NCBI RefSeq assembly: GCF_029867415.1
Contig: NC_081185.1
Span: 37,766,766 to 37,830,765, forward strand
Direction: 5' to 3'
From: Vicia villosa
Lineage: Eukaryota > Streptophyta > Magnoliopsida > Fabales > Fabaceae
DNA: 64,000 nt
In this document: positions 1 to 11,233 of the stretch, piece by piece
How positions within the stretch are numbered: position 1 is the stretch's first letter
Layout of the letters: each line of letters begins with the position of its first letter
Translations under genes and position numbers: made by a program
The notes under the pieces: generated by a model
What the model saw: the letters and a program-made list of their open reading frames with translations, nothing else
The model's database searches: none
Told to the model about the DNA's origin: nothing

Positions 1-1
1 T

Positions 2-613
2 CCTCCGATGGAAGAAAAAGAGATGACTAAGATTTTTCTGAAGACTCTTGGTCCGTTTTACTAAGAGAAAATGATTGCGAGTGCTCCTGTAGACTTCACC
101 GAAATGGTGGGTATGGGTGTCAGGTTGGAAGAAGCTGTGCGAGAAGGTCGTCTGGTTCGGAATGACAATTCGTCTGGTGGTGCGAAGAAGTATGGTTCTT
201 CATTCCAGAAGAAGAAGGAATCAGATGCTAATGCTGTTTCTCATGGGAGGAATAGTCGATTCAGAAATCAATTTCAACAAGTGGCGTCAGTGACTCCTGT
301 TGTGAATTCAGTGCCTGTAGCTCCTGATAATCAACAACCAGCAAGGCGGAATCCGTATCCTCGGGTTAATATTGATCCTATCCCCATGACATATCCTGCA
401 CTAATTCATAAAAAGTTGGTTCAACCAAGGTCACCACCTCTTGTTCCAGAGAAACTCCCTTGGTGGTACAAGGCTGATGCCACTTGCGCTTTTCATCAGA
501 ATGCTCCTGGGCATGACTTAGAGAATTGCTGGCCTTTGAAGAATGAAGTTCAGAGATTGGTTCGTTCTGGAATGCTTTCTTTCCGTTGCCAACTCATGAA
601 GCGTCTGCTGTGA
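2..613 (+). pseudogene. gag: gag C-terminal part of element A (nucleocapsid region), broken
   Basis: Capsid/nucleocapsid polyprotein fragment; gag forms the cytoplasmic particle that packages element RNA. The frame is open from base 2 but has a TAA at 62-64 where element B reads tyrosine. A zinc-knuckle-like motif with the pattern C-x2-H-x5-H-x4-C lies at 485-529, the form usual in Tat-lineage gag. Near 586 a 31-bp deletion relative to B, bounded by short CCGT repeats, throws the frame, so gag runs into 28 out-of-frame codons and stops at 611-613. Amino acids match B gag closely up to there. Identification as Ogre gag is firm through its position before protease and its similarity to B. Confidence 0.85.
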
Positions 614-2078
614 ATATGGCGTATGGGTGCCCTGGGAAGTATAAGATTTATCGTGTGGAACACATCAGAGGATCATTGGTAGAGATGCATGCCACTCTCT
701 GTGAATGCAGTCATTATGAGCATAATCATGCTGCTTGTAGGATCTGTTCAGTTAATCCTCGAGGATGTTATATTGTGAGAAGAGATTTACAAGAGATGAT
801 AGATCAAAGGCTCATTGAGATTCTGAGGGATAGAGATGAAGATGATGTCAATGTGATTGAACCATGCTTTGAAATCCCAGAATGTGTAGAGATTGGTTAT
901 TATGGCAACGCTGCTGTAGAACCTCTTGTGATATGTTTGCCTGTGAACAATAATGATGCGACAAAAGTGAATGCTGGATCATCTTCAGGAAAGGAGATGG
1001 ATGAGATTTTGAAGCTTATCAAGATGAGTGATTATAAGGTTGTGGATCAATTGCATTGCACTCCGTACAAGATCTCTATAATGGAGCTGCTGACAAGTTC
1101 TCCTGCCCGTAGGGATTCTTTGATGAAAATACTTGATCAAGCCTTTGTGGATCATGATGTGACGCTGGATCAGTTTAATGGGGTTGTGAGTAATATCACT
1201 GCATGTAACAATCTGAGCTTCAGTGATGAAGATTTGCCTAAGGAAGGGAGAAATCATAATTTGGCTTTGCACATCTCTGTCAGTTGCAAAGAGGACTCAA
1301 TGTCCAATGTGTTGATCGATACTGGTTCATCGCTGAATGTCATGCCGAAATCTACTCTTGCTAAGCTGTCTTATGGTGGCACACCAATGAGATTTAGTAA
1401 TGTGATTGTCAAGGCTTTTGATGGATCGAAGAAATCAGTGGTTGGAGAGGTTGATTTGCCTATTAGTATTGGACCATTTGTGTTCAAGATTACTTTTCAA
1501 GTGATGGACATTTTCCCTGCATACAGTTGCTTATTGGGACGCCCATGGATCCATGAGGCTGGGGCAGTTACTTCGACTCTTCACCAAAAGTTGAAATTTG
1601 TGAAAGATGAAAAGATGGTTGTTGTGAATGGAGAACAAGCTTTGCTGATTAGTCATCTCTCTTCGTTCCGTACCATAGAAGCTGATGAAGTGGTCATTGG
1701 AACTGCATTCCAAGCCCTATCTGTTAATGATGAATTCAAAAAGGATGAAACTTCCATTGTCTCCTTCAAAGATGCTCAACTGGTGGTTCAGAATGGACAT
1801 TCAGGAGTGTGGGGACAAGTGGTGAGTCTGCAAGAGAACAAGAATAGAGCTGGTCTGGGATTTTCTGCCTCAGACAAGTCTGTGATGAAGCCTGAATCTG
1901 CTTTTCGTCCTTATCAGGAGATGTTCCATAGTGCTGGGTTTCTACATCCGACTCTTCCAGAGGTGGACGCTATTGTTGAAGATGAACCAGAGCCAGAAGT
2001 GCCAAACTTTGTGACCCATGGAAAGATGATTAAGAATTAGATCACCATTGACATTCCTGAGTGTACTCATGCTTCAAA
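586..2078 (+). pseudogene. pro: gag-pro linker and aspartic protease of element A (exon 1), with nonsense codon
   Basis: Retropepsin that would cleave the Gag-Pol polyprotein. The active-site motif DTGSS is at 1318-1332, followed by the conserved LLGRPW region near 1535. A cysteine/histidine-rich stretch lies at about 697-762. Compared with B there is an in-frame loss of about 66 codons near 941. A TAG at 2038-2040 replaces the tryptophan codon seen in B; past it the frame would continue to the splice donor at 2079. Apart from that codon the frame is continuous from 586. The true translation start is not here: the protein would be made as a Gag-Pro fusion, which in this copy is disrupted upstream. 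Confidence 0.85.
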
Positions 2079-2349
2079 GTAGTTTGCTTTTATGTTTTTC
2101 AAAATCCTTTCATTCTGCCCAAGATGAAAGTGAAGTTGTTGGGGCTTTTTCCTGTTTGTTTTAAACATTAAAATCATCAATAAAAGTCATTTTGTTTCTG
2201 CATATACATGCTTTTTTTTTATCTTTTTGCTTTTTCTGGAAAGTGGTAACACAAAAAACCTTAAAAAATGTTTTCATTTTGCCATAATCTGCACGATTAC
2301 ATGTTTGCATATATCTTTCCTTTTCCTGAAATAATAATCATTTGTGCAG
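2079..2349 (+). other. Spliceosomal intron of element A between protease and RT
   Basis: A 271-bp T-rich stretch with GT at 2079-2080 and a strong acceptor, TTTGTGCAG, ending at 2349. Joining the two sides gives a lysine codon spanning the junction followed by L-I-N-K-T-V in the RT frame. The matching stretch in B (274 bp) has the same borders and also joins in frame. Ogre elements are known for an intron at this place, where splicing decides whether pol is made. Borders are inferred from consensus and frame; no transcript data were available. Confidence 0.8.
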
Positions 2350-3240
2350 ATTAATCAATAAAACCGTTGAAAGTAATGACCCTGCACCCTCTCCTAACTT
2401 CGAGTGTCCTGTGTATGAGTCGGAAGAAGCGAGTGATGAATGTATTCCTGATGAGATTTCAAGACTGCTTGAGCACGAGGAAGACACCATTCAGCCATAT
2501 AAAGAGCCGTTAGAAGTCATCAACTTGGGTTCTGAAGAAGATAAGAAGGAAGTCAAGATTGGGGCACTGCTTGGTCAAGATGTTAAGAAGAGGATGGTAG
2601 AGCTTCTTAAAGAGTATGTTGACTTTTTTGCATGGTCCTACCAAGACATGCCTGGGTTGGACACAGATATTGTGGAGCATCGTTTGCCGTTGAAACCTGA
2701 ATGTCCTCCTGTCAAGCAAAAGCTAAGAAGGAGTCATCCCGATATGGCGGAAAAGATTAAGAATGAGGTCTTGAAGCAGATTGACGCAGGTTTCCTTGTC
2801 ACTTCTGTGTATCCTCAATGGATTGCCAATATTGTGCTTGTTCCGAAGAAAGACGGAAAAGTTCGCATGTGCGTTGATTATAGAGATTTGAACAAAGCCA
2901 GTCCAAAAGATAATTTTCCTCTACCTCACATTGATATGTTGGTAGATAGCACGACAAAATTTGAGGTCTTCTCCTTCATGGATAGTTTTTCAGGATATAA
3001 TCAGATTAAGATGGCACCTGAAGACATGGAAAAGACAACCTTTATTACGCCATGGGGGACATTCTGTTACAAAGTGATGCCTTTTGGGTTGAAATATGCT
3101 GGCGCGACATATCAGAGGGCCATGACCACTCTTTTCCATGATATGATGCACAAAGAAATTAAGGTTTATGTGGATGACATGATTGCCAAGTCCCAGTCAG
3201 AGGAAGGGCACATGGAGGATCTTTTGAAGTTGTTTCAGCG
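2350..3240 (+). pseudogene. rt: Reverse transcriptase of element A
   Basis: RNA-dependent DNA polymerase copying element RNA to cDNA. Visible blocks: VPKKDGKVRMCVDYRDLN near 2839, FSFMDSFSGYNQIKM near 2971 with the first catalytic Asp, and YVDDMIAKS with the catalytic pair at 3167-3178. The N-terminal extension (2350-2720) is acidic and is shared with B. The palm is intact, but the thumb/connection is lost: about 165 bp present in B are missing at about 3239, which shifts the frame and leads to a stop at 3302. RNase H resumes in another frame. Confidence 0.9.
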
Positions 3241-3830
3241 GACGTTTCCTCGGAAGTTTGAATTATATCTCCAGGTTCATTTCCAATATGACTGCTACCT
3301 GTGAGCCCATCTTCAAGTTGTTAAAGAAAAATCAGGGATGTGTGTGGAATGAAGATTGTCAGAAAGCTTTTGACAACATCAAAGAATATTTGCGTGAACC
3401 TCCCATTTTGCTTCCTCCAGTTGAGGGAAGGCCTTTGATTATGTACCTCACAGTGCTTGAAAATTCAATGGGATGTGTGTTGGGACAGCATGACGAGTCT
3501 GATCGAAAAGAGTATGCAATATACTACCTTAGCAAAAAGTTTACCGAGTGCGAAACAAGATACTCGTTACTTGAGAAAACTTGCTGTGCTTTGGTGTGGG
3601 CTGCTCGCCGACTGAGACAGTATATGTTGAACCACACCACCTTATTGATTTCTAAAATGGATCCAATTAAGTACATATTTGAAAAACCTGCATTAACTGG
3701 AAGTATCGCTCGCTGGAAAATGTTGTTATCAGAATATGATATTGAATACCGAGCTCAGAAAGCTGTAAAAGGAAGTGTGTTGGCAGAGTACCTCGCTCAC
3801 CAACCAATTGATGATCATCAATCTATCAGA
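3241..3830 (+). pseudogene. rh: RNase H (first) of element A
   Basis: RNase H that removes template RNA during reverse transcription. After the deletion at about 3239 the frame restarts with the thumb motif LNYISRF and continues through PLIMYLTVLENSMGCVLGQ, YYLSKKF and the ETRYSLLEKTCCALVWAARRLRQY block, the usual Ty3/gypsy RNase H core, to LLSEYDIEYRAQKAVKGSVLAEYLA. Open throughout and very close to B. It lies in the pol polyprotein between RT and the second RNase H. Confidence 0.87.
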
Positions 3831-3889
3831 ATGGACTTCCCAGATGAAGATATATTGTATTTGAGAGCTCAAGATTGGGATGAACCGTT

Positions 3890-4330
3890 GCCAGAAGAAG
3901 CGCCGGAGCCAGGATCCAAATGGGGTTTAATTTTTGATGGAGCTTCTAATGTTCATGGCCATGGTATTGGTGCTATTATTATCACTCCGCAAGGTTCACA
4001 TGTTCCTTTCACTGCAAGGATATGTTTTGATTGTACAAATAATATTGCTGAATATGAAGCTTGCATCATGGGACTTGAAGAAGCCATTAATCTGAGAGTT
4101 AAGATTCTTGATGTTTATGGAGATTCTGCGCTTGTGATTAATCAGATTAAAGGAGAATGGGAAACTCGTCATCCTGGCTTGATCCCTTACAAAGATTACG
4201 CCAGAAGGCTGTTGACGTTCTTTAACAAAGTTGAATTCCACCACATCCCTCGAGATGAGAATTAGATGGCTGATGCATTAGCCACATTGTCCTCCATGTA
4301 CAAAGTGAACTTCCATAATGAGGAACCTCA
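3890..4330 (+). pseudogene. Second, archaeal-type RNase H (aRH) of element A
   Basis: A second RNase H fold between the first RNase H and integrase, the acquired domain typical of the Tat/Ogre branch. Visible residues: WGLIFDGASN near 3920 (catalytic Asp), NNIAEYEACIMGLEEA near 4039 (catalytic Glu), LDVYGDSALVINQIKGEW near 4107 (catalytic Asp) and DENxMADALA near 4255 (His/Asp region). At 4264-4266 a TAG replaces the glutamine codon found in B, between DEN and MADALA, so the frame is cut at the last motif. Confidence 0.85.
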
Positions 4331-5648
4331 GATTACAATCAGACGTCTTGATAGACCTGCTCATGTATTTGCAGTTGAGGAATCAACAAATGAAAAGCCT
4401 TGGTATTTAGATATTAAGCACTTCCTTCAGACTCAAGAGTACCCACTTGGGGCATCAAATAAGGATAAGAAAACTTTGAGGAGATTGGCTGGCAGTTTCT
4501 TCATCAATGCTGATGTTCTGTATAAAAGGAATTATGACATGGTTTTGCTCAGATGCGTGGATAGACACGAAGCAAACATGTTGATGCATGAAATTCATGA
4601 AGGATCTTTTGGTACCCATGCCAATGGACATTCGATGGCTAAAAAGATGCTTAGAGCAGGTTACTATTGGCTTACAATGGAATCTGATTGCTACAAGTTT
4701 GTAAAGAAGTGTCACAAGTTTCAAGTGTATGCTGACAAGATTCATGTGCCTCCAACACTTCTCAATGTTATTTCTTCTCCATGGCCTTTCTCTATGTGGG
4801 GTATTGATATGATTGGCATGATTGAACCCAAGGCTTCGAATGGTCATCGATTCATCCTGGTAGCAATTGATTACTTTACCAAGTGGGTAGAAGCTGCTTC
4901 ATATGCTAATGTGACAAAGCAAGTTGTGGTTAGATTTATCAAGAACAACATCATCTGCAGATATGGTGTACCGAGCAAGATCATTACTGATAATGGCTCG
5001 AATCTGAATAACAGTATGATGAGAGAACTGTGTGAAAGTTTCAAAATTGAACATCACAACTCTTCGCCTTATAGGCCAAAGATGAATGGAGCTGTTGAAG
5101 CAGAAAATAAGAATATTAAAAGGATTGTGCAAAAGATGGTTGTTACGTACAAGGACTGGCATGAGGTGCTCCCATTTGCTTTTCATAGGTACCGCACATC
5201 TGTTCGTACTTCAACAGGGGCAACTCCCTTTTCTTTGGTTTATGGTATGGAAGCAGTGCTCCCTATTGAGGTTGAGATTCCATCGTTGAGAATTTTAATG
5301 GAAACCAAGTTATCTGAGGCTGAGTGGTGTCAGAGCAGGTTTGATCAATTGAATTTGATAGAAGAAAAGAGAATGACGGTTTTATGACATGGTCAGTTGT
5401 ACCAGAAAAGAATGAAGAAAGATTTTGATAGGAAGGTTCGACCTCGTGTATTCAGAGAAGGCGACCTCGTGCTCAAAAGGATCTTGTCTTTCACCTCCGA
5501 TTCAAGGGGCAAGTGGACTCCTAATTTCGAAGGACCCTATGTTGTTAAGAAAGCCTTCTCTGGCGGTGCATTAATTCTTGCAACTATGGATGGAGAGGAG
5601 CTCCCACGTCCCGTGAATGCTGATGTAGTCAAGAAATACTTCGCCTAA
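4331..5648 (+). pseudogene. int: Integrase of element A
   Basis: DDE integrase that inserts element cDNA into chromosomes. An HHCC zinc domain spans roughly 4585-4735, with the third-position Cys changed to Phe (HKFQVY here, HKCQVY in B). Catalytic core: GIDMIG near 4801, ITDNGS near 4983, GAVEAENK near 5089. A TGA at 5385-5387 replaces the Cys codon seen in B; after it the C-terminal domain (FREGDLVLKR...GPYVVKKAF) runs on to a proper stop at 5646-5648. The Cys loss and the nonsense codon indicate a dead enzyme. The hairpin cluster begins 21 bp after the stop. Confidence 0.9.
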
Positions 5649-5669
5649 AAATAATAAAAGAACAACTCG

Positions 5670-5812
5670 CTAAGTTGAAAACCCGAAAGGGCGGCTTAGG
5701 CAAAAAGGAGCGTCTCGGTGGATTGAAAACCCGAAAGGGCGGTCCAGGCAAAAATTAGAGACATAAACAGAATAAAATACCCGGTGGACTGAAAACCCGA
5801 AAGGGAGGTCCA
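5670..5812 (+). other. Three hairpins with CCCGAAAGGG cores downstream of integrase (element A)
   Basis: Three units sit just after the pol stop. Each has a 5' stem, an A-rich stretch, the hairpin CCCGAAAGGG (a GAAA tetraloop on three G-C pairs), then CGG or AGG, the 3' stem and GGCAAAA. Outer stems: CTAAG 5670-5674 with CTTAG 5695-5699; TGGAT 5719-5723 with GTCCA 5742-5746 (one T.G pair); TGGAC 5785-5789 with GTCCA 5808-5812. Stem sequences differ between units while pairing is kept, which argues for RNA structure. Function unknown. Counterparts in B, C and F. Confidence 0.75.
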
Positions 5813-5820
5813 GGCAAAAG

Positions 5821-6850
5821 TTAGGGATTCATGGCAAGTAACTACATCAGACAAGACTTGATCATCAGCAGTCATCTGTTTATCATGAAGTTCAACACAT
5901 TTCAACGGAAGCCTTTGCTTAGGAATTCCAAGTTGAGAGAGAGGACGGGGTCATTACATTTCAATGTACCTTTTCCACAAAATTACCACTTTCCAAACTT
6001 TGTAATCATCTATGGGGTCTTGCCTCTTGCAAGCTACCATTCTATTAAAAAAGTTTGAGCCTTTACCCTTTATTGGCAATCTTATTTCTTTCATATCTCT
6101 CAAAATGTCATTTATTGTTGATAGTAATTTTTGAAACAAAAAGAAAATTGATCTCAAGAAAATCTTTTTGAAAAATATAAAAGAAATTTTGTTTTGATTT
6201 ATGAGTGCATTACAAGGAATGGATATGTTGATGTATTCATATACAAAAGGGGAAGAATATAGCCCACCTAATGTACTTTTGGCCTGGTTCGAATATGATG
6301 AAGAACTCAGTTATTTTTGTTCTCTCAGCTCCAATGTTCTCTTAGTGTTGGGTAGCATTTATTCTGAGGCCATCAAAAGACTGTTATAGCAGTTTCTGCT
6401 CTACTGATTCAGCTCGAGACGTGCTTGATTGTTATTTTGTACTCTATCTCTTGAGTTACTCCTTGTGCTAAGTTTTGGCAACATATGCATCACTAACATG
6501 CATCAAAAACAGTCATGCATTCACATTTGATATCATAAAGTTTACTATCAATCAGATTGCTCTTTCATTTAGAGTGTCTTAAGCAGAAAAAGCTCACTTT
6601 CCTTGAAAATCCCCACTAAATTTGTTTCTAGGTGGATAATATGTTTCAGTTATTCTGTTCAGATGTCTACGAACAGAAGACCAGCGAGTTTTTCCCTCAC
6701 TTGGTCCAGTCTTTTTGGGGCAACTTCTTTCCATTTGGTCATGGATTGAATTTTGGTTGCTGGACGATGAATATTGAGATTATGCATGTGTGTTTGCATC
6801 CTCAAATCTTTGAAAAATTATTATTGATTGCTCTTCACCATCAGTGATAC
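5821..6850 (+). other. 3' untranslated block of element A
   Basis: About 1 kb between the hairpins and the tandem array, with no credible coding sequence. Much of it is shared with B in inverse orientation (12490-13386). It includes a motif reading TTTGAGCCTTTACC near 6053, which recurs in C and F. Short open frames here differ between A and B by frameshifting indels, so they are not taken as genes. Confidence 0.7.
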
Positions 6851-6854
6851 GAAG

Positions 6855-7882
6855 GGGCATCTCTTTCTACCTCCAGTGGGACGTTGGTAGTTCACCTTCA
6901 GTGGAACGTTGGTGTATTTTGTTATCTACATCGTCAGTGGTACGTCGATGTATTTCTCTTCAATACCTTCAGTGGAACGTTGGTATGTGTTATCGTTAGT
7001 GGTACGACGATACATCTCTTTCTACCTCTAGTGGGACGTTGGTAGTTCACCTTCGGTGGAACGTTGGTGTATTTTGTTATATCTTCATCGTCAGTGGTAC
7101 GTCGATGTATTTCTCTTCAATACCTTCAGTGGAACGTTGGTATGTGTTATCGTTAGTGGCACGGCGATACATCTCTTTCTACCTCTATTGGGACGTTGAT
7201 AGTTCACCTTCAGTGGAACGTTGGTGTATTTTGTTATCTTCATCGTCAGTGGTACGTCGATGTATTTCTCTTCAATACCTTCAGTGGAACGTTGGTATGT
7301 GTTATCGTTAGTGGCACGGCGATACATCTCTTTCTACCTCCAGTGGGACGTTGGTAGTTCACCTTCAGTGGAACGTTGGTGTATTTTGTTATCTTCATTG
7401 TCAGTGGTACGTCAATGTATTTCTCTGCAATACCTTCAGTGGAACGTTGGTATGTGTTATCGTTAGTGGCACGGCGATACATCTCTTTCTACCTCCAGTG
7501 GGACGTTGGTAGTTCACCTTCAGTGGAACATTGGTGTATTTTGTTATATCTTCATCGTCAGTGGTACGTCGATGTATTTCTCTTCAATACCTTCAGTGGA
7601 ACGTTGGTATGTGTTATCGTTAGTGGTACGGCGATACATCTCTTTCTACCTCCAGTGGGACGTTGGTAGTTCACCTTCAGTGGAACGTTGGTGTATTTTG
7701 TTATATCTTCATCGTCAGTGGTACGTCGATGTATTTCTCTTCAATACCTTCAGTGGAACGTTGGTATGTGTTATCGTTAGTGATACGGCGATACATCTCT
7801 TTCTACCTCCAGTGGGACGTTGGTAATTCACCTTCAGTGGAACGTGGTTGTATTTTGTTATATCTTCATTGTCAGTGGTACG
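6855..7882 (+). repeat. Tandem array of element A, about 155-bp unit made of five CAGTGGTACG-type submonomers
   Basis: About six and a half copies of a 155-157 bp unit. Each unit contains five related submonomers of about 26-35 bp starting CAGTGG(T/A/G)ACG or TAGTGG(C/T)ACG. The array is cut by element B after GTACG and resumes at 30429 for one further partial unit. Pea Ogre elements are known to carry variable 3' UTR arrays that can seed satellite DNA; this fits that pattern. Confidence 0.9.
7878..7882. repeat. Target site duplication of element B, copy 1 (GTACG)
   Basis: GTACG directly before the LTR end of B. The same five bases follow the other end at 30429-30433. When B is removed, A's repeat reads through as TGGTACGTCGATG. 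Confidence 0.93.
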
Positions 7883-10800
7883 TGTAGCGGGGAAAATCTG
7901 ATATCGAAGCCATGGGATTGACTCGAATCAATATTCCATTTGAAATCGCCACCGCGCTTTATTTTTTCAAAGGAAAAGGGAAAAGAACGAAAAACCCAAA
8001 GTTTTGTTTTTAAAACAAGAAAGAGATCTCAGGTACGGGTGTTGATTATATGAGGGGAAGGTTTAAAGCACCCCTCATATCTGTGGTACTCCACAGGAAC
8101 CTTTTTGAAAATCTGTGTCGTGTGTGCTAAAAAACGGTTTGTTTTATTTTTAAAATAAGCTCGGCAAAGCGTTAAGCTTTGTGCCTACATACCTCCTCGG
8201 TGCAATGGAGAAGTCAGAGCTAATGTAGTTCCGCTTAAAGGGAAAACATTTTAAAAACGAATAAACACTTTATCGTCGTTGGAGAGAAATACTCAGCCAT
8301 TGATCTTGAGCATGAGAACAAACGGGTTCTTTGCATCGCTAATGAAAGAAGGGCTCCAACTCGGATAAAATCGACGAGTATGCCACAAGCTCTCTCACGC
8401 GGAAAAGATCTCATTATATCAATCAATTTCAAAATCGTGGGGTATAACCACTCGTTTCGACAATTAACAGTGTCTAAACTTTGAAGAAAAAGGCCACTAA
8501 GGGCAAAAGATATTTTAAAGAAAACATTTTGAAAATGATTGCAAACATAAGAAGGTTTTGGAAAAAGGGAGAAGATTTTGAAAATTTAAGAAGTGGGAGG
8601 AGATGAAGAGGCTAACCTAGTGCATAAAATAAAAGCTAAGGAAAGAAACGGTCTAACCGAAGAAGAAGCCAACACTTGACATTGTGAGTCAAGGTAGATT
8701 TCCCATCCTTTGGACTTATCAATACCAAACCAAAACATTACCACTTGGGGATCCAGATGAACTTATTATCTTAGCACCATTTCGCATTAAGCACATTAAA
8801 ATTTTGATGAAAATCGGGCAGAGTAACGGCTGTTTTCGGGTAAAATCCTTATATCAATGCCTTGGAATTAACCATCAAGGGCTTTCAAGGAAATACCTGC
8901 ACATACAAACAAACAACAATCCAATGCCAGACAGACAGAATAACAGCAGAGTAACCATATCATGAGGGTCCAGAGCTACTAAGTCCATAAGTCCGAATCT
9001 CCAAAATGCTAGGGATAGTAACCTATAGTCCAAAAGAGAGCCTTAGGTATTTTTTATATTTTTTTTATTTATTAGTGTTTTGGCATAAAAGTAAAGTATG
9101 GTCCAAGTGGACAAAAGAAAAATAGCGGAAGCATAAACATAGCGTCCAAATGGACAAAGAGAAAATATCGGAATATAAATGTCCAAATGGACAAAGAGAA
9201 AATAGCGGAATGTAAGTATGATGGAATGATAAAATAAAGCGATAAAGCGAGAAATATAAAGAGCAATATAATAAAGTGCGGAAATTAAAGTCAATTGTTA
9301 AATGTTAAAGACAACCATCTTGAAACTTGTCAAGTATGTTATCAAAGTTAGTAATGAAGATCGATGGTGAGTGAAGGATGTTCTCGGATTTAAAGTCAAT
9401 GGAAACTTATCAGAAGCTTGATAAAATCATAGCGACTACACGATAAATTTCCATAAGTCTTAAATCAACCGCATACAATTCTCTTTCATATTTGATCCTT
9501 TTTTGATTCGGGACACGAAATATTGCGCTATGTTAAGCAGATCGCCAAGTGATTTATATAGAAATCACCCTACAACGAGGCCAGTCAAAACTTTATGTGC
9601 TAATGCATGCGAGAAGAACGATATGTAGATCGTTTTCCGAAAGCAATACCGCACGAAAAGAAAAAATGGTGAGTGATCTAGTCTTTACCAAGAATCCATA
9701 AGAATTCTCAAGGTATTAAGACTTTCATCGATCAAAATAAAGAGAAACAAAAGATGGAACCACATTAAAAGCTCCTTTCATCCATAATTTCAATCACTTA
9801 ATTTTGCGGATTTGGATTCTCATCCTATCGACTCCCCAAGTCCATTGAAATTAGAGAGAAATTAGGCCTCTAACTTATGATTCAAAGAAAATACAAAAGA
9901 AAGGAGTAGAAGATGAGTTAGAACCAAAGACAAGTCACAAAAAGGCAAAAAACGCATTCTGCTCAGCAAGGAATCGATTGCTCCAGGAGTGCAATCGATT
10001 GCTCCTCCTTCAATTTTCAAAATCTGCGCAGTTTTTCAACTGTGCAATCGATTGTAGCAAGAGAGCAATCGATTGCACTAGGCAATTTTTTCAAAAAAAA
10101 ACAGCAATCAAAAGGAGTAAAACTAGTTTAAACATAAAATCAAACACCTTGAGATCTTGGATCAATTTGTGCACGAAAATGTATCAAGTAAGCTAGCAAA
10201 TCTCATCAATGTAGCACCAAAGGTGCATCAAGCATAAACAACAATGGATCACATCTTGAATTATGGAATGGATCTAGAATTTTACCAAATCTTTCACAAA
10301 CTTTGAATCTTCTTCAAGAACACACAACCACAAGCCTTGATCTCTCACAATTGATGAAGAAAGTAATGTTTATGTTGAGGTTTAGCTCTAAATTAGTGAG
10401 GTTCAAGATGTGACTCACTAATTTTTATGGAAGAAGAAAAGAGCTTTGAGTGAGGGGTTTGGAAGAGGTGAGGAGAGAAAGAGCGAGAGTTTTCTTGGCT
10501 ATCAAAGCTTGAAAAATGAGGAGGGGAATGCCTCAATTTATAGCACTTAGGTTTGGGAGATTTTGTGGCTTGGAGTTAGGATTGGAAAATAGAATTAGGC
10601 TTGGGAAATGGTTTTGGAGCCAAAAATGAAATCCAATGGTCTTGATGCAATTACATGAAGGTTCATGATTAGATGATGTAGGAAATCAAATGTAAGAACC
10701 AAGTCATGCTTCCCATGCTTGCAAATGATGTCAACACTTTCAAAAGCTGAATTTTGCCTTGATTCTTCAAAATTTCGCATTGGTGCAATTGATTGCTATT

Positions 10801-11219
10801 TTGGTGCAATTGATTGCATTGCCTGAATTTAGTGAAAAAACAGTTGGTGCAATCGATTGCTGTTTTGGTGCAATCGATTGCACAGAAAGCAGAATGCAAA
10901 TCTGGTGAAAATCAAGTTGGTGCAATCGATTGCTCCATTATGCAAATCGATTGCTTCCTGAAAAATGCTGAAAAATGCCTTTTTGAGGGATATTTTGACT
11001 TAGTACCTACAAAACACAAACACACAAAAGCACAATGCAATATTTTTGGTATTTTGGTTAGTAAAACAATACATACAAGACTAAAACATGGGTGCTCGAT
11101 GATTCCTTTGCAGATGGATTGAGCACAACATCACAAGCAGATCTCTAAGATGAAACTCTTGATTGATGATTGGTATACAAATGATGTGTAATCTTAGGGT
11201 CAAAAATTGGGGTATGACA
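7883..11219 (-). repeat. 3' LTR of element B
   Basis: 3337 bp, read on the minus strand from TGTCATACCCC (11219) to CCCCGCTACA (7883). It contains a TATA-like box at 10536-10542 (minus) and five pairs of AATCGATT-type palindromes, with cores starting at 9972/9993, 10046/10067, 10787/10808, 10851/10872 and 10924/10945. The short antisense frame at 8684-8965 and the sense frame at 8235-8432 are open in all three related LTR copies here but match no family I recognise. Confidence 0.95.
10536..10542 (-). promoter_or_regulatory. Candidate TATA box, 3' LTR of B
   Basis: Minus strand reads CTATAAATTG, about 680 bp from the LTR start. The A LTR has TATAAATA at almost the same distance (689 bp). Inferred core promoter of the LTR; no start-site data. 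Confidence 0.55.
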
Positions 11220-11233
11220 GATGCCCCTATTTA
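11220..11233 (-). other. Polypurine tract of element B
   Basis: Minus strand AAATAGGGGCATC directly before the TG of the 3' LTR. Element A has the same tract at 30886-30898. It would prime plus-strand DNA synthesis. Confidence 0.75.

Noticed and set aside
6632..6847. 71-residue frame in A's 3' UTR
   Set aside because: The homologous stretch of B has frame-changing indels, so it is not a conserved protein.
7039..7887. Overlapping repetitive open frames in A's array
   Set aside because: They repeat with the DNA unit on both strands; a tandem-array artefact.
8684..8965. 93-residue antisense frame in LTRs of B and A (also 27893-28174, 33241-33522)
   Set aside because: Open in all three copies, but the copies are nearly identical there and no protein family is recognised; common ancestry is enough.
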